From positions 57,913-121,912 of the forward strand of contig NZ_DS499577.1 in NCBI RefSeq assembly GCF_000154465.1: DNA of 64,000 nucleotides. The letters run 5' to 3'. The stretch comes from Alistipes putredinis DSM 17216 (GTDB lineage Bacteria; Bacteroidota; Bacteroidia; Bacteroidales; Rikenellaceae). A program made the position numbers and the translations under genes. Under the pieces are notes generated by a model. The model had not been told where the DNA came from and did not search any database. It worked only from the letters and a program-made list of their open reading frames with translations. Each line of letters opens with the position of its first letter. The first letter of the stretch is position 1. Shown here in pieces: positions 52,944 through 60,209 of this stretch.

Positions 52944-53597
52944 ATGGAACTGCGTAAAATATCCGAAGAACAGAAAAGATTACTGGATCGGCCGCTGCCT
53001 TCAGAGGCAATATCGCCGCATCCGACAAAGAACTACTTGTCCACGATCAAAGCGATCTACGTTACCGAGCGTCTGAATGACGTGTTCGGAGTAGGTAGCT
53101 GGCGTGTCCGCTCCGAACAGGTTGCCCGTGACAATAAGATGGTGGTTGTCAAGGTAACGTTCGAGATACCTGAATATGGTATCTATTATGAATGTTATGG
53201 AGGTAACGATAACTCAGATTTGGGTGATGCCCACAAGGGGGCTACAACCGATGCTTTGACAAAGATCGGGTCCTGGCTCGGGATTGGTGCCGATGTATTC
53301 AAGGGTAAATCGCGCAATATGTCAGCAAAATGCGCGGCAGCTGCTCCGGACCCTCTCGCTTCGGCCCGGCCCGATACGCCCCGGACAAAACATCGGATTA
53401 CGACAGATATGCTTGACGATCCGATCAAGTGCGATTGTCTGCTTAATTGGGGTTATGACTTATGGACCGCTTCAGGCTATGCGGCAGATTTCGATATTGC
53501 CGCACGTCTTCTGAAATCTTATGACGCCGATACTGACGTGCTTAAACGTTATGCGGCTTTGTTCAATTCTTATAAGATGGCTCGGCATGGAAAATAA
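52944..53597 (+). CDS. Rad52/22-like single-strand annealing protein
   Basis: 217 residues. 'YLSTIKAIYVTERLNDVFGVGSWRVRSEQV', 'MVVVKVTFEIPEYGIYYECYGGNDN' and 'GDAHKGATTDALTKIGSWLGIGADVFKG' follow the Rad52/Rad22 core (helix, beta sheet, then the conserved 'A.K.A.TDALKR...G'-type helix). Phage members anneal complementary strands during recombination and replication. The C-terminal third (proline-rich, then helical) would bind partners such as SSB, encoded three genes on. Its stop overlaps the start of the next gene by 11 bases. Confidence 0.78.
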   Translation: MELRKISEEQKRLLDRPLPSEAISPHPTKNYLSTIKAIYVTERLNDVFGVGSWRVRSEQVARDNKMVVVKVTFEIPEYGIYYECYGGNDNSDLGDAHKGATTDALTKIGSWLGIGADVFKGKSRNMSAKCAAAAPDPLASARPDTPRTKHRITTDMLDDPIKCDCLLNWGYDLWTASGYAADFDIAARLLKSYDADTDVLKRYAALFNSYKMARHGK

Positions 53598-54048
53598 TTC
53601 ATTATTGCTCTGTGAAACGGCCTCGGTCAGTGAATTGACCTCTCGGGCGGTCAGGGCTGTCGTAAACGGGGATATTGACCCGATAACGGCCCATATCAAT
53701 ATCAGCAGGATGGAAGCGGCAATCAAGGCGTTCAAGGATAATGAAGAGATCCGGGACATCACACTCCGCGAATTATCCCAATACGGGAAATCGCACCAAT
53801 TCGGGGATTGCCGGTTGGAAGAAGCCGAGGTCGGTGTCAAATACGATTATGCGGATTGCGGTGACAGTAAGTTATATGATATGTACGCAACTCTTGAATC
53901 CTTGAAAGCTGACATTAAAGAGCGAGAAACAATGCTTCGACAACTGCCTGTTTCCGGGCTTGCCGATCCCGAAACGGGTGAGATGCTTTACCCGCCCGTT
54001 CGAAGTAGTAAAACGAGTATCAAAACAACATTCAAAAAACAACCGTAG
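53587..54048 (+). CDS. Conserved phage recombination-region protein
   Basis: 153 residues from the ATG at 53587, overlapping the Rad52-like stop. 'HINISRMEAAIKAFKDNEEIRDITLRELSQYGKSHQFGDCRLEEAEVGVKYDYADCGDSKLYDMYATLESLKADIKERETML' is a helical, coiled-coil-prone protein of a type usually found beside phage annealing proteins. It may be a nuclease inhibitor or recombination accessory; no domain was named with confidence. Confidence 0.6.
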   Translation: MENNSLLLCETASVSELTSRAVRAVVNGDIDPITAHINISRMEAAIKAFKDNEEIRDITLRELSQYGKSHQFGDCRLEEAEVGVKYDYADCGDSKLYDMYATLESLKADIKERETMLRQLPVSGLADPETGEMLYPPVRSSKTSIKTTFKKQP

Positions 54049-54050
54049 CT

Positions 54051-54347
54051 ATGTCACAACTTATCAATGTATCGATTTGCGTTTCGGATATTCCCCGCGA
54101 CCAGATCAAAGTTGCCAATAATGGCAAGAAGTATATCGCCGTATGCGTTTCGCAGTTCCGGGAACCGGATTCCTACGAAAATACCCATTCGGTATTTATG
54201 CGTCAGACTAAAGAGGAGAGAGAGGCGAAAGCACCTCGTGTTTATATCGGCCGGGGTAAGGCCATAAACTTCACTTCGGCACCGGTTACAGTGGAGAATA
54301 TCGCGGATATGCCTTTGGCAGATAGGGTAGATGATCTTCCATTCTAA
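54051..54347 (+). CDS. SSB-like protein with acidic DDLPF tail
   Basis: 98 residues. The body fits a small OB-fold ('LINVSICVSDIPRDQIKVANNGKKYIAVCVSQFREP', 'RVYIGRGKAINF') and the last residues are 'ADRVDDLPF', close to the DDDIPF tip by which bacterial SSB recruits repair and replication proteins. It starts 2 bases after the preceding gene and lies just after a Rad52-like annealing protein, the expected partner. Shorter than canonical SSB (~110-180 residues), so it could be a compact phage SSB. Confidence 0.7.
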   Translation: MSQLINVSICVSDIPRDQIKVANNGKKYIAVCVSQFREPDSYENTHSVFMRQTKEEREAKAPRVYIGRGKAINFTSAPVTVENIADMPLADRVDDLPF

Positions 54348-54360
54348 TATTCGGAATCCC

Positions 54361-54561
54361 ATGATCGGTTATGAAATCAAGTCTTGGGAGATTCGGCAAA
54401 TAGTACGTATTCTGCGTGACCTGGAGTTTTGCGATGCCTCGACTATCCGAGGACTAAATGCTATCCGTATGGGTAGAATCCTGTATAAAAAAATAATTAA
54501 ACGCCATGCAAAGAATCGAACAAATACGGAAGGAAGCTCGGAATATTCAGATGGCTCTTGA
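54361..54561 (+). CDS. Small prophage protein
   Basis: 66 residues from the ATG at 54361; helical start 'IKSWEIRQIVRILRDLEFCDASTIRGLNAIRMGRILYKKIIKRHA' and a Ser-rich tail. Overlaps the next gene by 56 bases, so it may end earlier in evolution or be non-coding at its 3' end. Unknown function. Confidence 0.4.
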   Translation: MIGYEIKSWEIRQIVRILRDLEFCDASTIRGLNAIRMGRILYKKIIKRHAKNRTNTEGSSEYSDGS

Positions 54562-54874
54562 ATGTATGAATAATCCCAATATCGAAGCCATGATAGAGCG
54601 TTTGGACCAGCTGGGTGTTTACTACGCTCGCAGCGGTGAATTGTTGAGTGAGGTTGTCGGAATGCGTGACGCTGCGGTGGCCAGGTTGTTTCACGATGAA
54701 AAAGAAACGATTATCAGTTTGTCTCCATCGTTGGCGACAAAATTGGTGAACAGTTCTGCTTCGGAGCTGAATGCTTTAGAAAAGTGGTTGGACCGCATCA
54801 ATGCATCTTGCAAGCATCAGTGCGACAACCTTCGGACTATGATAAGTTACGAGAAAGAACGCTTAAAATTGTAA
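54506..54874 (+). CDS. Prophage coiled-coil protein
   Basis: 122 residues, almost entirely helical with heptad character ('IRKEARNIQMALECMNNPNIEAMIERLDQLGVYYARSGELLSEVVGMRDAAVARLFHDEKETI', 'LNALEKWLDRINASCKHQCDNLRTMISYEKERLKL'). It resembles uncharacterised phage early proteins. No known function. Confidence 0.55.
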   Translation: MQRIEQIRKEARNIQMALECMNNPNIEAMIERLDQLGVYYARSGELLSEVVGMRDAAVARLFHDEKETIISLSPSLATKLVNSSASELNALEKWLDRINASCKHQCDNLRTMISYEKERLKL

Positions 54875-54925
54875 ATAAAGAAGATGATTGAAGTGTTTGA
54901 TAAACCACCGAAATAATACAATGAT

Positions 54926-55939
54926 ATGGCCAATATTAGGGTCGGATTAAGCTATTACAGCGTCGATACGGATAGATATTTGGATATTCGGATAAGGCGG
55001 CTTGTTAAGGCTTTCGGTTGTGACGGTATTGCGGTTTACGACTACTTGCTATGTAATATATACCGGGTAAAAGGCTGTTTTGCTGCGTGGGACGAAAGTA
55101 CTGCCTTCAACGTGGCTGAATACCTCAGGTTAAAGGAGTCGGTTGTTTTGGAGATTGTTCGGTACTGCGGTGTTGTGGGTCTTTTCAATAAAGAACTGCT
55201 CTCTCGTGGGATCATAACGTCGGCAGCCATCCAAAGGCGATATATTGACACTTGCATACGAGCGAAACGCAAGAATCTTGAAATACCGGAATTTTGCCGC
55301 ATTCTTCCGGAAGAAACAGCCAAACTTCCGGAAGAATCGCCGAATACTCCGGAATTTTGCCGCGAAGTAAAGAAAAGTATTATATCTTCTCCTTACGTCG
55401 AAGATATAAATAATCCCCCCTTATATCCCCCCGAGGGGGAAGAAGATTATATTCCGACTGAATTTGTGACGTTGTGGGATAAGTTCAAGGGAAAGCGCAA
55501 GTCGCTTACCGATGACTACAAGGACTTTTGCAAAAAGACGGAGGGACTGGTTATAGATTATGTTAAATTGCAACGCAGCGCTCAATTTGCGAAAAATGTT
55601 TATTTCCAAACGTGGTTAAACGACTTTTTCCCGAAAAAATCCAGGCGTAATATAGATCTCTCGGCTGTCGAACCTGCGTTCCAGCCTATCATGGCGGATT
55701 GGCTTGCTTACAAGTCTGAACGCGGACAGACCTATCGACCGCTCGGATTACAGCGTTGCTATGTACGCCTGCTGACGCTTTCGGGCAACGATGCGGCCAA
55801 AGCTCGCCGTATCGTGGACTTCTCGATCGCCAACAACTATTCGGGGCTGTTCCCTCCACATGACCAGGACAATTCGGCAAATCGCCATCCGGCAACGGAC
55901 TATCACGCCCAACCGGGCCAAACGTATGAAGACTTCTGA
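54926..55939 (+). CDS. DUF4373-domain phage replication protein
   Basis: 337 residues. N-terminal DUF4373 (Lin1244-like): 'GLSYYSVDTDRYLDIRIRRLVKAFGCDGIAVYDYLLCNIYRVKGCFAAWDE', a winged-helix fold linked to DnaD/replication-initiator proteins. A Pro/Glu-rich linker follows, then a C-terminal helical domain ('FVTLWDKFKGKRKSLTDDYKDFCKKTEG', 'YVRLLTLSGNDAAKARRIVDFSIANNYSGLFPP') resembling phage primosome proteins. The helicase-loader gene starts 2 bases downstream, a typical initiator-loader pair. Confidence 0.72.
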   Translation: MANIRVGLSYYSVDTDRYLDIRIRRLVKAFGCDGIAVYDYLLCNIYRVKGCFAAWDESTAFNVAEYLRLKESVVLEIVRYCGVVGLFNKELLSRGIITSAAIQRRYIDTCIRAKRKNLEIPEFCRILPEETAKLPEESPNTPEFCREVKKSIISSPYVEDINNPPLYPPEGEEDYIPTEFVTLWDKFKGKRKSLTDDYKDFCKKTEGLVIDYVKLQRSAQFAKNVYFQTWLNDFFPKKSRRNIDLSAVEPAFQPIMADWLAYKSERGQTYRPLGLQRCYVRLLTLSGNDAAKARRIVDFSIANNYSGLFPPHDQDNSANRHPATDYHAQPGQTYEDF

Positions 55940-55941
55940 CA

Positions 55942-56529
55942 ATGAACTACGATGAAATCCTGAAACAGTTGAAAATCGAAGGTAATCCTACGCCTTGCGC
56001 CCGTTTCACCTTCAGTATTCCGAATGCGAAAGAAGAGTTGGTGACTGCGATGTCCGCAGTTCTGGGAGCTATGGGCGAACGGTTTGTCTGGTTGCCGGAA
56101 TACGACAAGGTAGCGGAATGGCTGTCGGCAAACAACGGAAAAGGGTTACTACTGTTCGGAAACTGCGGACGCGGGAAATCGCTGTTGGTCCGCTACGCAA
56201 TTCCGATGTTGCTACGCAAGTTCGCCAACCGGATCGTAACGGTCGTGGACTGCGGGTCACAGAGTGTCAATATCGACGACGTAATTAAACGCAAGTTTAT
56301 CACACTGGACGATATGGGCGTGGAGGTGGACCGAGTAGAGTTCGGGACACGACGTAATCTGGTCGTAGAACTCATCAACAAGGCACAGGACAATCCCGAT
56401 ACGCTTCTGTTCATATCTTCGAACCTTACAGGCGAAGCGATCAAGGACCGATATGGAGATCGGATATACGACCGGATCAAGTATCTATGCCATCGGGTCG
56501 CTTTTAATGGAAACAGTTTACGCAAATGA
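55942..56529 (+). CDS. DnaC-like helicase loader ATPase
   Basis: 195 residues. AAA+ core with Walker A 'GNCGRGKS' (residues 73-80), Walker B 'KFITLDDMGVE' (about 113-123) and sensor 'TLLFISSNLTGEAIKDRYGDRIYDRIKYLC' with the Arg finger region typical of DnaC/IstB. It loads the replicative helicase onto phage DNA at the origin; no helicase gene is seen, so it probably recruits the host DnaB. It overlaps the VRR-NUC gene by 4 bases. Confidence 0.85.
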   Translation: MNYDEILKQLKIEGNPTPCARFTFSIPNAKEELVTAMSAVLGAMGERFVWLPEYDKVAEWLSANNGKGLLLFGNCGRGKSLLVRYAIPMLLRKFANRIVTVVDCGSQSVNIDDVIKRKFITLDDMGVEVDRVEFGTRRNLVVELINKAQDNPDTLLFISSNLTGEAIKDRYGDRIYDRIKYLCHRVAFNGNSLRK

Positions 56530-56882
56530 AACACCTTGAATCGAACATCCAACGCGCTTTTGTACGTTGGTTCCGGCTTCAATACCCCGAGTATGCTTTG
56601 AATTTGACGAGCGTGCCCAATGGTGGATTGCGAAGTAAAACCGAGGCGGCCATCATGAAAGCTGAAGGGATGACGGCTGGAGCGGCGGATTTACTGTTAC
56701 TTGTTCCCCGAGATGGGTTTGGTGTACTGGGACTGGAATTTAAGACCCAAGTAAAAGGAAGTCGTCAGACCCCAGCACAAAAACAATGGCAGAAATCTTT
56801 TGAACAGGTTGGAAACAAGTATGTACTTGTTCGCACACTGAATGAAGCTATAACGGCAGTTCAAAATTATTTGGATAAATGA
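56526..56882 (+). CDS. VRR-NUC domain nuclease
   Basis: 118 residues, essentially a single VRR-NUC (PD-(D/E)XK) domain: 'ESNIQRAFVRWFRLQYPEYALNLTSVPNGGLRSKTEAAIMKAEGMTAGAADLLLLVP' with Asp, then 'GLEFKTQVKGSRQTPAQKQWQKSF' with E-x-K, and the C-terminal strand 'KYVLVRTLNEAITAVQNYL'. Phage VRR-NUC proteins are structure-specific nucleases, thought to act like Holliday-junction resolvases. Overlaps both neighbours by 4 bases. Confidence 0.85.
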   Translation: MKHLESNIQRAFVRWFRLQYPEYALNLTSVPNGGLRSKTEAAIMKAEGMTAGAADLLLLVPRDGFGVLGLEFKTQVKGSRQTPAQKQWQKSFEQVGNKYVLVRTLNEAITAVQNYLDK

Positions 56883-56947
56883 CAAAACGACAATTTTATC
56901 ACTGGCTTCATTCTGCCGAGTGGTTCACTATGGGTAAAACGCATTGA
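56879..56947 (+). CDS. Possible 22-residue ORF
   Basis: ATG overlaps the VRR-NUC stop (ATGA) and the frame ends at 56947, 4 bases before the next start. Peptide MTKRQFYHWLHSAEWFTMGK.. is plausible but tiny; it may only couple translation. Confidence 0.2.
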   Translation: MTKRQFYHWLHSAEWFTMGKTH

Positions 56948-56951
56948 TTAT

Positions 56952-57500
56952 ATGACCAACCTTTCTTACCGCCAGGCAATGTTGATTAAACATACGGCCT
57001 GGATGAACACTCGCTTGCTCGCGCGGGGTCCTCGGCCGGAAGACGAGCGGTACGTGCCGCTCGCGGTGCGGATGCTTACGCTGGTCGGCTGCTTGAACTA
57101 CGCGATGCTCGACCTTGAGTCCGAACTCACGGCATCCGGCTTGTTCCACCATGAAACCAAACGCCGCTATACGCAGGCTCAGACTTTGGTCTCGCAGGCT
57201 CACGGCGTCGCGTGGTCGATGCTTCGCAAGATCGACGACCGAGCCGCCCGGCAGTACAACGACAAGACGGACGAGGCGTATCGGACCATCAGCGGCTGTA
57301 TCCTGTTGGAGGCTCCTCAAAGGTCTTACAACATCGTGCTGTCGCTGTGTAGGATCATCAGCTCTCTCAACGGTCGGATTTCGGGCCGCTACGACTTCAA
57401 CCCGGCCAAACCTCTTGTACGCATCCCGGCTCTGTTGGAGTGTATCGGGATCGAGGATTGTAAAATAGACGGAATCATCGAATTGAATTTAATAGATTAA
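56952..57500 (+). CDS. Prophage hypothetical protein
   Basis: 182 residues, helical ('RYVPLAVRMLTLVGCLNYAMLDLESELTASGLFHHETKRRYTQAQTLVSQAHGVAWSMLRKIDDRAARQYNDKTDEAYRTI'). Similar proteins seem to occur in Bacteroidetes prophages but no function is known. GC-rich compared with its neighbours, which may mark a different recent origin within the phage. Confidence 0.6.
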   Translation: MTNLSYRQAMLIKHTAWMNTRLLARGPRPEDERYVPLAVRMLTLVGCLNYAMLDLESELTASGLFHHETKRRYTQAQTLVSQAHGVAWSMLRKIDDRAARQYNDKTDEAYRTISGCILLEAPQRSYNIVLSLCRIISSLNGRISGRYDFNPAKPLVRIPALLECIGIEDCKIDGIIELNLID

Positions 57501-57505
57501 CGAAA

Positions 57506-58105
57506 ATGAAAGAATACACACAAGCGGATTTCGATGCCTTCGAGGTGATCGACGGAATCAAACAATACCCCTCGGGGGATTACAGTGATATACAAATATT
57601 CGGCGAGCGGTGCTCCTTCGGCGAGCGGTGCTCTTTCGGTAAGGAGTGCTCTTTCGGCAAGTGGTGCTCTTTCGGTGAGGATTGCTCTTTCGGTGAGGAG
57701 TGCTCTTTCGGCAAGTGGTGCTCTTTCGGTAAGGAGTGCTCTTTCGGTGAGGATTGCTCTTTCGGTGAGGAGTGCTCTTTCGGTGAGGAGTGCTCCTTCG
57801 GCGAGTGGTGCTCCTTCGGCAAGTGGTGCTCTTTCGGTGAGGATTGCTTTTTCGGTGAGGAGTGCTCCTTCGAAGGGAAAGGCGAATATATCGGCGATTA
57901 TCCTTTCCTGGCTTTTGTCGGGTTCGGCTCTCGGATTGGCAGCAAGGTTTACTTTTTCAACCTGCAAGACGGCATTTATGTCCGTTGCGGCTGCTGGCTG
58001 TCGGATATAGCCAGGTTCCGGGAGAGGGTGAAGGCGAAGAATACCGATGCGATGTACCTGGATTTGTGCGATCTGGTCGAGAGGAAGTTTAACAGGAAAA
58101 ACTGA
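57506..58105 (+). CDS. Hexapeptide-repeat protein with Cys every six residues
   Basis: 199 residues. Residues about 32-122 are fifteen copies of F-G-x-x-C-S (x mostly E/K then E/W/D/R), forming a probable beta-helix in which Phe and Cys ladders would stack. The C-terminal domain ('YIGDYPFLAFVGFGSRIGSKVYFFNLQDGIYVRCGCWLSDIARFRERV') looks like a folded cap. It starts 6 bases after the preceding gene. Cys ladders may bind metal or form disulfides. Function unknown; the related architecture of repeat rod plus C-cap is shared in outline with 48881-50506. Confidence 0.7.
   Translation: MKEYTQADFDAFEVIDGIKQYPSGDYSDIQIFGERCSFGERCSFGKECSFGKWCSFGEDCSFGEECSFGKWCSFGKECSFGEDCSFGEECSFGEECSFGEWCSFGKWCSFGEDCFFGEECSFEGKGEYIGDYPFLAFVGFGSRIGSKVYFFNLQDGIYVRCGCWLSDIARFRERVKAKNTDAMYLDLCDLVERKFNRKN
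57599..57868 (+). repeat. 18-bp tandem repeat array, 15 copies
   Basis: Units of six codons (TTC GGY RAG/GAG NNN TGC TCY). Only the third and fourth codons vary much (GAG/AAG; GAG, TGG, GAT, CGG). Near-identical copies imply recent slippage or recombination. Confidence 0.9.
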
Positions 58106-58119
58106 AAATACTACAAAGA

Positions 58120-58998
58120 GTGAATATAGGATTAGTAGATGTAGATGGTCATCATTTTCCGAACTTGGCATTGATGAAACTTTCGGCTTGGCATAAGTCG
58201 CACGGGGATTCGGTTGAGTTCGCCAATCCGATGTTCGGTAGGTACGATCGAGTGTATATGTCTAAAGTTTTCACTTTCACGGCTGATTGTGCAGACTACT
58301 ACCCGTGCGAGATCGTACGGGCGGGAACAGGTTATAAGGACTATACAATAACATTACCAGACGAGATTGAACATATCTGTCCTGATTATTCGCTTTACAG
58401 TGTGAATGAGGCTTTCGGATTCCTAACACGCGGTTGCCCGAACGGTTGCCCGTGGTGCATCGTTCCGCACAAGGAAGGCTCCATCCGGCCGGCATCCCCG
58501 CTCCGGGAGTTCCTCGGCGATAAGCGTCGGGCTATATTATTGGATAACAATGTACTGGCGTCGGATTTCGGGCTGGAACAAATCGAAGAAATAATTCGCA
58601 CGGGCATATCTGTTGATTTTAATCAAGGGTTGGATGCTCGCCGGGCGTGTGCCGATAAATATATACTTGACTTGCTATCGCGGGTTAAGTGGATAAGATA
58701 CGTCCGGTTTGCATGCGACAGAATCAGTCAGTTAGATTCTGTGACAAAGGTTGTGCAGGAGTTGTCCAAGCGCGGCATAAAACCATATAGAATTTTTGTC
58801 TATGCTTTAATTGGGGATGTACACGAAAGTTTGGTCCGCATTGAGGCTCTGAAGCGATTGGGAGTAAGTCCCTTTGCCCAACCATATCGAGATTTCGAAA
58901 ACAATATCGAACCGACAAAGGAGCAAAAGCGATTAGCCCGTTGGTGTAATCACAAATCTATTTTCAATAGTATTGATTTTAAGAATTATAAAGGATGA
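58120..58998 (+). CDS. Phage radical SAM protein
   Basis: 292 residues; GTG start at 58120. N-terminus 'NIGLVDVDGHHFPNLALMKLSAWHKSHGD' resembles the stripped B12-binding-like domain of some radical SAM enzymes; the cluster motif is C106-x3-C110-x2-C113 in 'TRGCPNGCPWCIVPHKEG'. Barrel strands follow ('ILLDNNVLA', 'VDFNQGLDARRA', 'VRFACDR'). Such proteins are common in Bacteroidetes and Firmicutes phages; chemistry unknown, with DNA or nucleotide modification a reasonable guess given the adjacent MazG-like and methylase genes. Overlaps the next gene by 4 bases. Confidence 0.8.
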   Translation: MNIGLVDVDGHHFPNLALMKLSAWHKSHGDSVEFANPMFGRYDRVYMSKVFTFTADCADYYPCEIVRAGTGYKDYTITLPDEIEHICPDYSLYSVNEAFGFLTRGCPNGCPWCIVPHKEGSIRPASPLREFLGDKRRAILLDNNVLASDFGLEQIEEIIRTGISVDFNQGLDARRACADKYILDLLSRVKWIRYVRFACDRISQLDSVTKVVQELSKRGIKPYRIFVYALIGDVHESLVRIEALKRLGVSPFAQPYRDFENNIEPTKEQKRLARWCNHKSIFNSIDFKNYKG

Positions 58999-59360
58999 GA
59001 GCGAACGAATATCAGACACGCGCGATGAGTACGCGGCTGCCGAGTTGCGAGAATGCGACCTATATGCTTTTCGGCCTGATGGCCGAGGTGGGCGAAATCG
59101 CCGACAAGATCGCCAAATGGCGCCGAAAGGGAGTGTGCCGGTTGGATATGGATCATTTGGTTTTCAATACGGGCGATTTGCAAGAGGCGGAGGGTTACAA
59201 ATCCGAGCTGATGAAAGAGGTCGGGGATTGTGCGTGGTTTATCGCGGGCATTGCCGATTGCTTCGGCTTCACGCTCGAAGAGGTCATGCAGCAGAACCTC
59301 GACAAACTCGCCAGCCGCCGCGAGCGCGGCGTGATCGACTCAAACGGGGATAACCGATAA
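58995..59360 (+). CDS. MazG-like nucleotide pyrophosphohydrolase
   Basis: 121 residues. All-alpha NTP pyrophosphatase: 'YMLFGLMAEVGEIADKIAKWRRKG' and 'SELMKEVGDCAWFIAGIADCFGFTLEEVMQQNLDKLASRRERG' hold the E-x2-E and E-x2-D metal sites of the MazG family. It may hydrolyse non-canonical or unwanted dNTPs, or (p)ppGpp, during infection. ATGA overlap with the radical SAM gene suggests linked function. Confidence 0.85.
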   Translation: MRANEYQTRAMSTRLPSCENATYMLFGLMAEVGEIADKIAKWRRKGVCRLDMDHLVFNTGDLQEAEGYKSELMKEVGDCAWFIAGIADCFGFTLEEVMQQNLDKLASRRERGVIDSNGDNR

Positions 59361-59374
59361 ATAGCAGGCTGATA

Positions 59375-60196
59375 ATGAAAGTAGTTGATTTATTCAATCA
59401 AGAAGAGCATATATTCACGAATCGCGAGAAGCGGCAAAAAGGGCTTTTCGACGATTACGATGGATTTGTTGAGAAATTCAAGCCCAAGAAAACGACCGAC
59501 GACTGCTATACGCCTCCAGCGGTGTACGACTATGTTTTGCAATATGTAGCCGATCATTGCGACATTGACAGGATGACCGTTGTCCGCCCGTTCTATCCGG
59601 GTGGTGATTACGAGAGCCTGGTCTATCCCGATAATTGCGTGGTGATCGACAACCCGCCCTTTTCGATCATCTCTCAAATTGTCCGGTTCTATCTGAAACG
59701 AGGGATCAAGTTTTTCTTGTTTGCCCCACATCTGACATTGTTCAGCGCTAACATTGACTGTACACGGATCGTATGCGGCGCCGCTATTGTTTACGAAAAC
59801 GGCGCAAAAGTAAATACATCTTTTTTGTCCAACATGTTCGGTGAAGCCGGTGTAATAGGTGATCCTGTACTATATGAGGGGATCAATGCCATTTGCTCGG
59901 CGCCGAAAGTGGAATTGCCGAAATACAAATACCCGGACTGCGTGCTAACGGTTTCGGATGTAGCGTACATCGTGAAAAACAAGGGTGAGATAAGGATAGA
60001 CAAGCGGGAAATGCTGCACCGTTCTGTACTCGATTCTCAAAAAAAGCACGGGAAAGCGATTTACGGATCCGGTTTTTTAATCTCGCATACCGCCGCCGAA
60101 AGAGTTACCGCCGAAAGAGCTGCGGTGAAAAAAGAGGCTATAGTATGGGAGTTATCCGAACGAGAAATGCGGATCGTTGAAAAATTAGGACAATAA
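59375..60196 (+). CDS. Phage adenine DNA methyltransferase-like protein
   Basis: 273 residues. 'DDCYTPPAVYDYVLQYV' and 'VVRPFYPGGDYESLVYPDNCVVIDNPPFSIISQIVRFYL' give the catalytic N93-P-P-F96 motif of N6-adenine methylases; an AdoMet motif I ('VVRPFYPGGD') is degenerate. C-terminal 'ERVTAERAAVKKEAIVWELSEREMRIVEKLG' is helical. It could mark phage DNA against host restriction. Next to the cytosine methylase (14 bases). Confidence 0.7.
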   Translation: MKVVDLFNQEEHIFTNREKRQKGLFDDYDGFVEKFKPKKTTDDCYTPPAVYDYVLQYVADHCDIDRMTVVRPFYPGGDYESLVYPDNCVVIDNPPFSIISQIVRFYLKRGIKFFLFAPHLTLFSANIDCTRIVCGAAIVYENGAKVNTSFLSNMFGEAGVIGDPVLYEGINAICSAPKVELPKYKYPDCVLTVSDVAYIVKNKGEIRIDKREMLHRSVLDSQKKHGKAIYGSGFLISHTAAERVTAERAAVKKEAIVWELSEREMRIVEKLGQ

Positions 60197-60209
60197 CCGA
60201 TGATCTCTT

